Translations under genes and position numbers: made by a program
Assembly: GCF_002165375.2 (NCBI RefSeq)
Contig: NZ_CP032134.1
Location: 1,860,001 to 1,924,000, forward strand
Length of the DNA: 64,000 nt
DNA from: Acinetobacter chinensis
Lineage (GTDB): Bacteria > Pseudomonadota > Gammaproteobacteria > Pseudomonadales > Moraxellaceae
Direction of reading: 5' to 3'
Notes under the pieces: model-generated
What the model saw: the letters and a program-made list of their open reading frames with translations, nothing else
What the model was told of the DNA's origin: nothing
Database searches by the model: none
In this document: positions 54,908 to 64,000 of the stretch, piece after piece
Layout: each line of letters starts with the position of its first letter
Numbering within the stretch: the first letter of the stretch is position 1

Positions 54908-56767
54908 ATGGCACTCTTGCAAATTGCAGAACCCGGACAATCAAGTGCGCCACACGAACACCGCATTGCAATTGGAATTGACTTAGGCACAACCCACTCC
55001 CTGGTTGCTACCCTGCTGTCAGGTAAAGCAAAAGTTCTGAACGATGAACAAGGTCGGGTGTTACTTCCTTCAATTGTTCACTATTCTAAAAATTCAACTG
55101 AATATGGCGATGCTGCAAAGCCATTTATGACGACTGACCCTAAAAATACAATCGTTTCAGTAAAACGTTTCATGGGTCGTTCAAAGTCTGATATTAAGTT
55201 CCAGCACCCGTATGTGCTTGTGGGCGAAGATAACCAGATGCCTGCTTTTGAAACTGCACAGGGACGCAAAACACCTGTTGAAATATCAGCAGAGATTTTA
55301 AAGCAGCTGAAAGACCGTGCAGAATCAAGCCTGAAAAACCCTGTAAACGGTGCTGTAATTACAGTACCTGCCTACTTTGATGAAGCTCAGCGCCAGGCAA
55401 CCCGTGATGCCGCTCAGCTTGCAGGCTTAAATGTTCTGCGTTTGCTGAATGAGCCGACAGCAGCAGCTGTTGCCTATGGACTGGATCAGGAAACAGGTCT
55501 GGCAACTAACCAGAACTATGTGATTTATGATCTGGGTGGCGGTACTTTTGATGTCTCCATTCTGCGTTTCTCACAAGGTGTCTTTGAAGTTCTGGCGACT
55601 GGTGGACATACTGCACTCGGTGGTGATGACCTTGACCGTCTGATTGTCAAATGGGCTAAAAAACAGCTGAATATTGAAACATTGGATGATGCCGAATATG
55701 CTCACTTTATTGTGACTGCCCGCAAAGCCAAAGAAGCACTTTCAGATACCGATTCGGTAGAAATGAAACTGCTCGATCAAAAGCTGACACTGAACCGTCA
55801 GACTTTTGAAGAAATCATTCAGGTTGCATTGGATAAAACCATCAGTGTCTGCAAACGTGTTTTACGTGATGCAAAACTTGAACTGACGGATATTCAGAAT
55901 GTGGTTCTGGTGGGTGGCTCAACCCGCTCTTACGCTGTTCAGAATGCCATCCGCGATGTATTTAATCAGGAACCACTGTGTACCATCAACCCTGATGAAG
56001 TTGTCGCCATTGGTGCAGCAATCACTGCCAATCAACTGATTGGAAACTCTCAGGACGGTTCCTTACTGCTTGATGTTACTCCGTTGTCACTTGGTCTTGA
56101 AACCATGGGTGGACTGGTTGAGCGATTGATTTCACGTAACACCCCTATTCCTGTCGCACGCCGTCAGGAATTCACCACCTATCAGGATGGTCAGACTGCC
56201 ATGCTGATTCATGTTGTTCAGGGTGAGCGCGATCTGGTTGAGCATTGCCGAAGCCTCGGGCGTTTTGTTCTGCGTGGTATTCCACCAATGACTGCCGGTC
56301 AGGCCCGTATTGAAGTCACCTTCCAGGTCGATGCAGATGGACTGCTTTTTGTGTCTGCCAAAGAAACCTCTTCAGGTGTTCACGCTCAGATTGATATCAA
56401 ACCATCCTATGGTCTTTCTGAAGATGACACTCAACGTTTATTGCTGGATGGTTATAAGTTTGCTGAAGAAGACAAAAATTTACGCCATCTGAATGAAACA
56501 AAAGTTGAAGCCCGTCGTGAACTTGAAGCCCTTGAACAGGCTTTAAAAGCTGATGCAAAACTCCTGAACAGCGAGCAGCTGTCGAGTCTGAATCAGGCAG
56601 CTGATATTTTAAAATCTCAGCTTGAAACAGATGATATTAAAAACATTGAAGAAGCCGTACAACAGCTTAAAATACACAGTGATGCTTTTGCTGCTGCCCG
56701 CATGAATCAACATATTGATCATGCACTGAAAGGCACTAAGCTGGATGACTGGTCAAACTCAAACTAA
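54908..56767 (+). CDS. hscA: Hsp70-class chaperone HscA
   Basis: A 619-residue DnaK homologue for Fe-S transfer. ATPase motifs IGIDLGTTHSLVA, VYDLGGGTFDVSIL-like IYDLGGGTFDVSIL and VVLVGGSTRSY. Substrate domain from about 390. Follows hscB by about 45 bases. Confidence 0.96.
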   Translation: MALLQIAEPGQSSAPHEHRIAIGIDLGTTHSLVATLLSGKAKVLNDEQGRVLLPSIVHYSKNSTEYGDAAKPFMTTDPKNTIVSVKRFMGRSKSDIKFQHPYVLVGEDNQMPAFETAQGRKTPVEISAEILKQLKDRAESSLKNPVNGAVITVPAYFDEAQRQATRDAAQLAGLNVLRLLNEPTAAAVAYGLDQETGLATNQNYVIYDLGGGTFDVSILRFSQGVFEVLATGGHTALGGDDLDRLIVKWAKKQLNIETLDDAEYAHFIVTARKAKEALSDTDSVEMKLLDQKLTLNRQTFEEIIQVALDKTISVCKRVLRDAKLELTDIQNVVLVGGSTRSYAVQNAIRDVFNQEPLCTINPDEVVAIGAAITANQLIGNSQDGSLLLDVTPLSLGLETMGGLVERLISRNTPIPVARRQEFTTYQDGQTAMLIHVVQGERDLVEHCRSLGRFVLRGIPPMTAGQARIEVTFQVDADGLLFVSAKETSSGVHAQIDIKPSYGLSEDDTQRLLLDGYKFAEEDKNLRHLNETKVEARRELEALEQALKADAKLLNSEQLSSLNQAADILKSQLETDDIKNIEEAVQQLKIHSDAFAAARMNQHIDHALKGTKLDDWSNSN

Positions 56768-56781
56768 TCAAGGTCAAAACT

Positions 56782-57120
56782 ATGCCACGTATCAAAGTAT
56801 TACCACATGCGACAATTTGCCCAAATGGTGCTGAGTTTGAAGTTGAAGCCAACAGCAACCTGTGTCAAAGCCTGCTGGACAATGGTATTAAAATTGAGCA
56901 TGCCTGTGATATGTCTAAAGCATGCACCACCTGTCACGTCGTGGTTCGTAAAGGTTTCGATGAACTCGAAGAAATGGATGATGTAGAAGCGGATCTGCTT
57001 GACCGTGCCTGGGGTCTGGAACCTGATTCACGCTTATCCTGCCAGGTGAAAATCACAGATGAAGACATGGAAATTGAAATTCCCAAATACACGATTAACC
57101 ATGCTTCAGAAAATCACTGA
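56782..57120 (+). CDS. fdx: [2Fe-2S] ferredoxin of the Isc system
   Basis: A 112-residue adrenodoxin-type ferredoxin. Cys in EHACDMSKACTTCHVVV and RLSCQVKI. Electron donor for cluster assembly. Last gene of the operon; iscX is not seen after it. Confidence 0.95.
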   Translation: MPRIKVLPHATICPNGAEFEVEANSNLCQSLLDNGIKIEHACDMSKACTTCHVVVRKGFDELEEMDDVEADLLDRAWGLEPDSRLSCQVKITDEDMEIEIPKYTINHASENH

Positions 57121-57144
57121 TATTCTGTAGAAATATTGAATGTT

Positions 57145-57173
57145 AAAAAACCACTCCATGAGAGTGGTTTTTT
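57145..57173 (+). terminator. Terminator of the isc operon
   Basis: AAAAAACCACTC pairs with GAGTGGTTTTTT around CATGA, 25 bases after the fdx stop, symmetric. Confidence 0.8.
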
Positions 57174-57218
57174 ATTGCCTGGATTCAGCATCTGTTATGA
57201 AATGGATCGTATTAAAAA

Positions 57219-58673
57219 CTATTTAACTTCATCTACAATAATTTCATCTTCCAGTTTCAGCTTCACAATTCCCTGAGAGTTCATCAGTTTCTGCTGGGTA
57301 TGGATACGTTTGATCATTTTTTCCAGAACATTAATCAGTTCAGGATACTCAAAGTTCTGAACTTCATCCAGATTGAGCAACAGATGAAATCCTTTATATT
57401 CATAATCAAACCAACGCTGATAATCAGACTTACTGGCGGTGTATTTTTCCATAACCTGCCAGGTACGCACAGGACCATTAATCCCTTTCAGAAAAATAGG
57501 AGCTTTGGGCGCACAAAGATAATCATTTTTAATTAATTTATAGGTTTCATCAGACAGCAGGATTTCATCCACTTCAGCTGCGCTTTGCAGTCTTGCAGCA
57601 AGGTTGGCATCCCGTCCAACAATGGTATATGCCATTCGATGCGCAGCACCGTAATTCCCCACGTGACAGTAACCCGTACTGATACCCATACGTATATGCA
57701 ATGGAGGATAACCCATCTTAATCCAGCGTTCCCGTAACAGCTTCATCTGCTGACGCATGGCAATTGCCATTTCCACACAGGTTTTTGCATCCTGCTCGAC
57801 GCCCTGAGTGGTCGGATCGCCAAAAAAGATCAGGATTGCATCACCCATGAACTTATCAACGGTTGCTTCGTACTGTTTTGCGATCTCAGTCATATGACTC
57901 AGATAGTCATTTAAGAGGAACGCAAGATCATCAGGAATCAGCGTTTCTGACAGCTCAGTAAAACCCTGAATATCTGAAAAGAAAATTGTCATTTTCTTAC
58001 GTTTGTATTCAATTTTGGCTTCGGCTTCACCTTTCATGATGGACTGCCACAGCTGCAAAGGCGCATAACGGCTCAGCTGATTGGCAAATTCCATATAACG
58101 GTTCATCTGTGCGTAGTAATAGTCCTTACGCCCAATCGAATAACGGATGCGCTTGCTCTGATAGACACTGCCCACACCGAAATATGTGATCATGCACAGA
58201 AAAGCGAGTACAGTCAGCTCACTGGATGTGTGCTCAAAGTATTCACCGAATCCAAATACAAAAATATTGCAGATATAAAAGACGGTAGCCCCAATCAGGC
58301 TTGCCAGCGAAGCAACCACAAAGGATGTTCTGATATTGATTGCGGTATACAGCAGTACAAAAATTGCTGCAAAAGTCAGTACAAGATTGAGATGTACAGC
58401 TGACAGACAGATCGCAACGACCACAATATCAATAATAAACATGACATTGGCACGTATGCGGTTATTGAAACGGTACTGAAGCCAGTGAGACAGTTTTGGA
58501 ATTATCAGAATCAAAAAACCCAGAAACAATGGCAGATAGATCTGATAATTTGTATCTGGGGAGGTGTAATAATAAACAACCAATATCAGAGATAGCATTG
58601 TATACCCCATCAAACGATGAAGGTAATCAAACTGCTTCGGCTCTCGTTCCATCCAGCTGTCCAATGACACCAC
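57219..58673 (-). CDS. Membrane adenylate cyclase (class III)
   Basis: A 484-residue protein with about six N-terminal membrane helices (about 23-190), then a class III cyclase domain: TIFFSDIQGFTELSETLI (metal Asp), KFMGDAILIFFGDP (second Asp) and GRDANLAARLQSAAEVDEIL. The Lys/Asp set that picks ATP over GTP is in place, so cAMP is likely the product. Probably the partner of a Vfr/CRP regulator. GTG start after AGGGGTG is chosen; an ATG seven codons later is possible. Confidence 0.85.
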   Translation of the reverse strand: MVSLDSWMEREPKQFDYLHRLMGYTMLSLILVVYYYTSPDTNYQIYLPLFLGFLILIIPKLSHWLQYRFNNRIRANVMFIIDIVVVAICLSAVHLNLVLTFAAIFVLLYTAINIRTSFVVASLASLIGATVFYICNIFVFGFGEYFEHTSSELTVLAFLCMITYFGVGSVYQSKRIRYSIGRKDYYYAQMNRYMEFANQLSRYAPLQLWQSIMKGEAEAKIEYKRKKMTIFFSDIQGFTELSETLIPDDLAFLLNDYLSHMTEIAKQYEATVDKFMGDAILIFFGDPTTQGVEQDAKTCVEMAIAMRQQMKLLRERWIKMGYPPLHIRMGISTGYCHVGNYGAAHRMAYTIVGRDANLAARLQSAAEVDEILLSDETYKLIKNDYLCAPKAPIFLKGINGPVRTWQVMEKYTASKSDYQRWFDYEYKGFHLLLNLDEVQNFEYPELINVLEKMIKRIHTQQKLMNSQGIVKLKLEDEIIVDEVK

Positions 58674-58730
58674 TTTTCACCCCTTTCGGACTTTACAGTT
58701 ACACATCCCTATGCAACCGAAATGTGAATA

Positions 58731-59165
58731 TCAATCCATGCGCCAGTCAAACGGCATATCACCCTGACCGCGCAGTGCCAGCATCAGCGTCTGGCGCATA
58801 TGTGCCAGTACTTCATTGTTATATGGAACTGCTGGCGTACCCCATACAGGTTTTGGCCATGCAACATCATTCTGATAACGTACAACGTGATGGAAATGCA
58901 ACTGTGGAACCATGTTACCTAAAGCAGCTACATTCATTTTGTCTGCACGGAACACACGTGATAACTGACTGGATAACCAGCTTGATTCGCGTAAAAACTG
59001 TTCCTGATCCGCCTGGCTGAGTTCGTATAATTCTGTAACACCAGGTACACGTGGAATAAGAATCAACCACGGGAACTGCATATCATTCATTAAACGACAT
59101 GTTGACAGCGGAAAATCGCCTACAAAAAAAGTATCTTGAGCAAGTTGTGGATGCAAACTAAACAT
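58731..59165 (-). CDS. HIT-domain protein with Gln in the triad
   Basis: A 144-residue histidine-triad protein. The triad reads QLHFHH in NMVPQLHFHHVVRYQNDVAW, with Gln at the first place, followed by PKPVWG, a pattern known for a HIT subfamily. Substrate unknown. Its ATG lies 312 bases from mfd. Confidence 0.82.
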   Translation of the reverse strand: MFSLHPQLAQDTFFVGDFPLSTCRLMNDMQFPWLILIPRVPGVTELYELSQADQEQFLRESSWLSSQLSRVFRADKMNVAALGNMVPQLHFHHVVRYQNDVAWPKPVWGTPAVPYNNEVLAHMRQTLMLALRGQGDMPFDWRMD

Positions 59166-59477
59166 ATCTTTATAAATGATGCAAAATTAGAATGATGACC
59201 AATACTATCACATACAAATCAGTGTGAATATTCCATAGAGCGTGTTTCAATGCAAATAAAGCTATATTTGCTTTGAAATCCATCACACTTCAACTTTAAT
59301 AAATTATCTAAAAAAATCAAGAACTTCTTTCCGCTTATTTTCCTGATTTCAATCGTTTAAAATAATCATATAGTTTTCAGATACTTTCAGGAAGTCTCTG
59401 TATTTTTCCCTGTTCCCACCTATAGGCTCATGACACGCATAACAGAGCTTCCTTCTGAAAGTATCAGATCAATCAGA
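59166..59477. other. Gap between mfd end and HIT gene start
   Basis: Non-coding, AT-rich, with no clear terminator. It should hold the promoter of the HIT gene. Nothing else is seen. Confidence 0.4.
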
Positions 59478-62400
59478 CTACGGCTTAAGCCCTGATTCAC
59501 TGACCAGACTGTTCAGCAGATCACTGATAAATCTGATCCGTTTTTCATACTCTTCCATCATGACCATGACCCTCAGTCGCTGCCCGCCTTCCATTCGGAA
59601 CCAGGTCGGATGCTTCTGCATCATCTGAATAATGGTGATTGCCTGTACGGGAGTGTCTGGTGAAAATTCAATAGAACCGCCGTTTGCACTCAGATCAATT
59701 TTAGTAATTTCAAGTTTTTCCGCTATGATTCGAACCTGATGCACACTGAAAAGCTGTTTGACCTGTACAGGTGGCACACCAAAACGGTCAATCAGTTCCA
59801 TACGGATATGATCCAGTTTTTCCTGAGTATTTGCATTACTGATACGCTTATAGAACATCAGACGCTGATGGACATCACCCAGATATTCATCGGGGATCAG
59901 CGCAGGCATATGCAGGTTGATTTCCGCTGTCAGTGACAATGGTGCATCGAAATTTGGAGTTTTTCCGTTCTGAATGGCTTTGGTCGCCTTTTCAAGCATT
60001 TCCATATACAGACTGTAGCCTATTGCCTGCATGGAACCACTTTGCTGTTCGCCCAGCAGTTCACCTGCTCCACGGATTTCCAGATCTTCGGTCGCAAGCA
60101 TGAAACCGGCACCCAGCGTAGATGCCCGGCTGATGGCATCCAGACGCTTTTCAGCATCACCTTTCAAACCTTTGATTGAAGGTACCATGAGGTAAGCATA
60201 GGCCTGATGATGTGAACGTCCGACCCGCCCACGCAGCTGATGCAGCTGAGCCAGTCCGAGTTTATCTGCCCGCTCAATAATGATGGTATTGGCATTTGGT
60301 ACATCAATACCTGTCTCAATAATGGTTGAACAGACCAGGACATTAAATTCTTTATGGTAGAACTGCTGCATGACCTGCTCCAGTTCACGCTCACGCATCT
60401 GACCATGTGCAACAGCAACACGGGCTTCTGGCACCAGGTTACGGATATTTTCCGCAGCACGTTCAATCGTATCCACTTCATTATGAAGAATATAGACCTG
60501 CCCACCACGCAGCAATTCACGCAGAATCGCTTCTTTCATTGTTTCATCGGTCTGTTCATTGACAAATGTTTTGACTGCAAGACGACGTGCTGGAGGCGTT
60601 GCAATAATAGATAAATCACGCATGCCGCTGAATGCCATATTCAACGTCCGTGGAATCGGAGTTGCCGTCAGGGTCAGCATATCCACATCTGCACGCATCG
60701 CTTTAATACGCTCTTTATCACGTACGCCAAAGCGATGCTCCTCATCGACAATCATCAGCCCTAAATTTTTAAACTGGATATTTTCCTGCAGAATTTTATG
60801 TGTGCCAATCACAATATCTACTTTGCCATCAGCAAGATCTTCAATGGTTCTGGTATGTGCTTTACTTGTTCCGAAGCGGGACAGAACCTCTATGCGGATA
60901 GGCCAGTCAGCAAAACGGTCTTTGAAAGATTCATAATGCTGCTGCGCCAGCAAGGTTGTCGGCACAAGTACTGCGACCTGCTTATTGTTCTGAACAGCTA
61001 CAAATGCAGCCCGCATCGCGACTTCAGTCTTACCAAAGCCCACATCACCACAGACCAGTCGGTCCATCGGTTTGGCCAGCTGCATGTCATAAAGTGTGGC
61101 TTCGATGGCATTCGCCTGATCCAGCGTTTCTTCATAAGCAAAACCACTTGAAAACTGCATATAGCTGCTTTGCTCAAGTTCAAAACTGATCCCAGGTTTT
61201 GCCTGACGACGTGCCTGAATATGCAGTAGTTCTGCTGCTACATCGTGAATCTGCTCCAGTGCTTTACGTTTGGCTTTGTTCCAGGCATCTGTGCCCAGTT
61301 TGTGTAGAGGTGCAAGATCAGGATCTCCGCCACTGAAGCGACTGATCAGATGCAGGTTGGTCACAGGAACATAGACTTTAGCTTCATCTGCATAATTCAG
61401 CTGTAAAAACTCGTAGTCCTGATCATCAATATTCAGCGTGATCAGACCTGCATAACGCCCAACACCATGATCAATATGTACAACAGGCGCACCAATACTT
61501 AGCTCTGTCAGACTGCGAACCAGAAACTCTTCAGAAACTTCATGCTGACGTTTACGACGGCGTTGAACCACTCGATGTTCATACAGCTGATTCTCTGAAA
61601 TAACCGAAAGATGATCTGTAATGACCAGCCCCCGATCCAGAGGTGCATTGGTGATTGCTACTGAAAAATGTGATTGCTGAAATTCAGCAAAGTTACTGAC
61701 TACAGGAATTTCACCCAGCGCTGGGCGTAAAGCATCTTTCAGGGTTTCACGGCGTCCTGCACTTTCTGCCACCAGCAATACAGGATGATTTGCGTCATCA
61801 ATATATTTTTTGACGGCTGAAAAAGGTTTTTCCTGCTTCGGATCTACAGCTAAGCGTGGCGGTTGTTCTGCTGATAAATTCAATGCACCTGAACGGATTT
61901 CCACAACTTCTGTATCTGCAATGATGCGCGGAAACTGATTCAGAAATTCAAAGATCTGATTGGGCTGTAAAAAAATCTGTTCAGGCGGTAGTAAGGGCTG
62001 ATTCACATTATGACGGCGGTCTTCATAACGGCGCATCACATCTTTCCAGAAACTGGTCAACCCATCTTCCAGATGCTTATCTGTAATGACAACCGCATTA
62101 CCAGGTAAGTACGATGTGAGACTGCTTTGGATCTGCATAGACTCAGCACTGAAGAACAATGGGAAATAAAAGTCCAGCCCTGGTGATGCAATACCTTCCA
62201 TGACATCCTGATATATTGGATTTTTCTTGGGATTTGCAGTTGGAAAACTTTCTGCATAACGATCACGAAAGGTAGAGCGTGCTTCTTTCAGTGGAAATTC
62301 TTTGGCAGGAAGAACAGTAAAACTCTCTATTTTTGTTGTTGTTCTCTGGGTTTCAGGATCAAAAAATTTCAGCGTATCAATTTCATTATCAAACAGGTCT

Positions 62401-62945
62401 ATACGGATCGGAGCATCCTGTCCAGATGCATAAATATCCATAATACTGCCTCGCACAGCAAATTCGCCATGATCATAAACAGTATCCACAAGATGATAAC
62501 CTGCCTGAATCAGTCGCAGTTTCTGCTGCTCCAGATCAAATGTCTGACCGATTTTAATATCGAAATGTTCACCCAGTACCCACGATGTCGGTGCTACACG
62601 CTGAGCCAGTGTAGTCGCTGAAACAAGCAGAATACCCGACTGAGGCATGTTGGATAAAATTGAAAGGCGTTCAGATACAATATCCTGGTGTGGAGAAAGT
62701 CGATCATAAGGCAAAATTTCCCAGTCTGGGAAAATAGTCGGTTTTATGCCATAAAACTCAAGTTCACTTTCCAGTTGCCCCAGATGCTGATTGTTTCTTG
62801 CCACCAGTACAAATAACTGGCTGGATTTTTCTGAAATTTCCTTGAACAGTAATGCAGCTGATGAACCAAGCATGGAACCAATCCAGCGTTTTTCACCAGC
62901 TTTGAGTTGTTTTAAATTCAGTTCGGAAATTTCTTGTGTAAACAT
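59478..62945 (-). CDS. mfd: Transcription-repair coupling factor Mfd
   Basis: A 1155-residue DNA translocase. N-terminal UvrB-like region (about 15-340), RNA polymerase-interacting CarD-like domain at about 480-550 (GAPVVHIDHGVGRYAGLITL), Walker A CGDVGFGKTEVAM near 635, DEEHRF box, and the relocation (TRG) region with GRVGRSHHQAYAYL. It frees RNA polymerase stalled at lesions and recruits UvrA. Full length. Confidence 0.97.
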   Translation of the reverse strand: MFTQEISELNLKQLKAGEKRWIGSMLGSSAALLFKEISEKSSQLFVLVARNNQHLGQLESELEFYGIKPTIFPDWEILPYDRLSPHQDIVSERLSILSNMPQSGILLVSATTLAQRVAPTSWVLGEHFDIKIGQTFDLEQQKLRLIQAGYHLVDTVYDHGEFAVRGSIMDIYASGQDAPIRIDLFDNEIDTLKFFDPETQRTTTKIESFTVLPAKEFPLKEARSTFRDRYAESFPTANPKKNPIYQDVMEGIASPGLDFYFPLFFSAESMQIQSSLTSYLPGNAVVITDKHLEDGLTSFWKDVMRRYEDRRHNVNQPLLPPEQIFLQPNQIFEFLNQFPRIIADTEVVEIRSGALNLSAEQPPRLAVDPKQEKPFSAVKKYIDDANHPVLLVAESAGRRETLKDALRPALGEIPVVSNFAEFQQSHFSVAITNAPLDRGLVITDHLSVISENQLYEHRVVQRRRKRQHEVSEEFLVRSLTELSIGAPVVHIDHGVGRYAGLITLNIDDQDYEFLQLNYADEAKVYVPVTNLHLISRFSGGDPDLAPLHKLGTDAWNKAKRKALEQIHDVAAELLHIQARRQAKPGISFELEQSSYMQFSSGFAYEETLDQANAIEATLYDMQLAKPMDRLVCGDVGFGKTEVAMRAAFVAVQNNKQVAVLVPTTLLAQQHYESFKDRFADWPIRIEVLSRFGTSKAHTRTIEDLADGKVDIVIGTHKILQENIQFKNLGLMIVDEEHRFGVRDKERIKAMRADVDMLTLTATPIPRTLNMAFSGMRDLSIIATPPARRLAVKTFVNEQTDETMKEAILRELLRGGQVYILHNEVDTIERAAENIRNLVPEARVAVAHGQMRERELEQVMQQFYHKEFNVLVCSTIIETGIDVPNANTIIIERADKLGLAQLHQLRGRVGRSHHQAYAYLMVPSIKGLKGDAEKRLDAISRASTLGAGFMLATEDLEIRGAGELLGEQQSGSMQAIGYSLYMEMLEKATKAIQNGKTPNFDAPLSLTAEINLHMPALIPDEYLGDVHQRLMFYKRISNANTQEKLDHIRMELIDRFGVPPVQVKQLFSVHQVRIIAEKLEITKIDLSANGGSIEFSPDTPVQAITIIQMMQKHPTWFRMEGGQRLRVMVMMEEYEKRIRFISDLLNSLVSESGLKP

Positions 62946-63033
62946 AATTGCTTTGGGTCAGAATGACATGGGCGATAGTTTAACATGATGCATCAAAGGC
63001 AAGCATTCATTTCATGACTAAGTTCAGTGAGTA

Positions 63034-63402
63034 TCAACGATCCCGTCTGAACTGTTTATAGTAGTCATTCAACTTAAAAATCACAGTCTTCAGCTGTTGC
63101 AGATTTTCTTCGTTATTGCCTAAACGAGCCACATAACGACCTGATGCAATTTCCAGATCTATTTTTTCATTGATCAGAATAGCTTTATAAAAAAGTTCTT
63201 TTAAATCATCAAAATTATTCAGTTTACGGTTAGAAAAATATTCCAGCCGTTCAGATAGACTGTTGGCAACAATTCCATCGACAATAAAACCCCGCTCAGC
63301 ATCTATCTGAATATTATTTTTTTCTAAAAACTCAAGTTCAGCTTTCGCCTCTTTACCTTTAAATAAATCAGCAATTCTGTTCAACATCTGATATTCCAGC
63401 AT
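63034..63402 (-). CDS. Hypothetical protein (122 aa)
   Basis: A 122-residue helical protein: MLEYQMLNRIADLFKGKEAK, LNNFDDLKELFYKAILINEK, and a basic tail YYKQFRRDR. No membrane helix. ATG chosen over an upstream TTG. No family recognised. Confidence 0.55.
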   Translation of the reverse strand: MLEYQMLNRIADLFKGKEAKAELEFLEKNNIQIDAERGFIVDGIVANSLSERLEYFSNRKLNNFDDLKELFYKAILINEKIDLEIASGRYVARLGNNEENLQQLKTVIFKLNDYYKQFRRDR

Positions 63403-63518
63403 TCCAAGCAATAATTCAGTTTAGTCTGATTTAAACCCATATAAAAGTATAGATATGCTTAGGCTATTTTATTCCAATGGTAAAAAAAGCATCCTTTCGG
63501 ATGCTTCATGACGCAAGA

Positions 63519-64000
63519 TTATGCATATCTACGTTTTAAATAATCCACAATAACCTCAGATTCAAAAAGTTTTGCACCTGTATTAGGATCTTCCAGATAA
63601 GGCACCTGAATATCTTTTTTATGACGCCCCATGACTGGAACTACTTTTTCACGTTTTCCTCCGGCCAGAGGAATATATTTGCCTGGTTTTAAACGTAAAA
63701 CCGATGGTCCCTGATCCTGCCAGCGTTCTTTTGCTACGTTATGAAAAACAAAAGGCAGTTCCAGTTCGGTCAGAATCCCACGCACGATACGGGTATATGG
63801 ACTAGCTTCAAAACCCCACAGTTCCAGAAGCTGTTCAGGTGTTTCACGGTTTATAATTTTTTTATTGACCCAGACACCCCGTGCGCCATTCAACAGCGTT
63901 CCTGCTAAAGCAACGACTGGATATTTTGGATAATGTGCATATTTTTCAGGCGTTTTGCCACTTTTACCATAATGCTGAAACAGGTAATGAATAATATCCT
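63519..64000 (-). CDS. GST/glutaredoxin-like protein (partial, 5' end beyond window)
   Basis: The frame is open to the right edge, so the start is missing. The visible C-terminal 160 residues contain a GST N-terminal (thioredoxin-like) domain: LLELWGFEASPYTRIVRGIL, VPYLEDPNTGAKLFESEVIV then DYLKRRYA. Residues further upstream (DIIHYLFQHYG) look like the end of a first such domain, giving a tandem pair. No Cys-x-x-Cys is seen (AspProTyr-type SPYT instead). Confidence 0.7.
   Translation of the reverse strand, partial: DIIHYLFQHYGKSGKTPEKYAHYPKYPVVALAGTLLNGARGVWVNKKIINRETPEQLLELWGFEASPYTRIVRGILTELELPFVFHNVAKERWQDQGPSVLRLKPGKYIPLAGGKREKVVPVMGRHKKDIQVPYLEDPNTGAKLFESEVIVDYLKRRYA

Noticed and set aside
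60354..61189. Plus-strand ORFs of 77-125 residues
   Set aside because: They lie opposite to mfd and have no independent ribosome site or family.

Overview
The window looks like a chromosome segment of an Acinetobacter-type gammaproteobacterium (Moraxellaceae). The reasons are the AT-rich base composition, the rRNA operon with tRNA-Ala and tRNA-Ile in its spacer, and typical family versions of FtsY, the Isc cluster, YcgL next to RNase D, MetZ, PpiD next to HU, and Mfd. The species cannot be named from the sequence alone.

Positions 1 to about 14,930 are one end of a lambda-like prophage. Read from the middle outward, a CI/S24-type repressor gene (9354-10079) is flanked by two divergent, operator-bearing promoters. 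The leftward (minus) operon runs cro-like, CII-like, two small genes, replication O-like (with five internal iterons, a probable origin), replication P-like, a Fis-type HTH gene, a nuclease and a Q-like antiterminator. Beyond it lies an AT-rich accessory block (2.6-4.6 kb) with an initiator-type tRNA-Met, a tiny lipoprotein, a 59-residue membrane protein on the opposite strand and two small-RNA-like hairpin clusters. Then come a second nuclease, a metallopeptidase, a DUF2280 protein (probable small terminase) and the large terminase, which runs off the left edge. The rightward (plus) operon carries a P-loop ATPase resembling phage annealing proteins, several unrecognised genes, a DUF551 protein and an HTH/excisionase-like gene. 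No integrase is visible at this end of the element.

Positions 14,974-18,540 hold ybaK, a lytic transglycosylase lipoprotein and sparse AT-rich DNA with very small ORFs. Positions 18,557-24,257 are a complete rRNA operon on the minus strand, with promoter and terminator.

Positions 24,300-64,000 are core chromosome. In order: a DUF2057 protein, a nitroreductase-like enzyme, ftsY divergent from a pair of M16 peptidase-family genes, small membrane/Sel1/DUF2750/CBS proteins, a lone trpB, a vWA/MoxR pair, ycgL-rnd, recR-ybaB-metZ, a PhaC-like hydrolase, a 3-hydroxyisobutyrate-dehydrogenase-like enzyme, a YARHG protein, a HIT protein, a porin with a textbook PHO box, a YidB-like protein, a DUF2797 protein, ppiD-hupB, a phasin, the iscR-iscS-iscU-iscA-hscB-hscA-fdx operon with an IscR site in its promoter, a membrane adenylate cyclase, a second HIT protein, mfd and a partial GST-like gene.

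The most informative new-looking elements are the iteron cluster inside the phage O gene, the repressor operator set, the prophage initiator tRNA, the sRNA-like loci at 3.1-3.45 kb, and the PHO-box-controlled porin.
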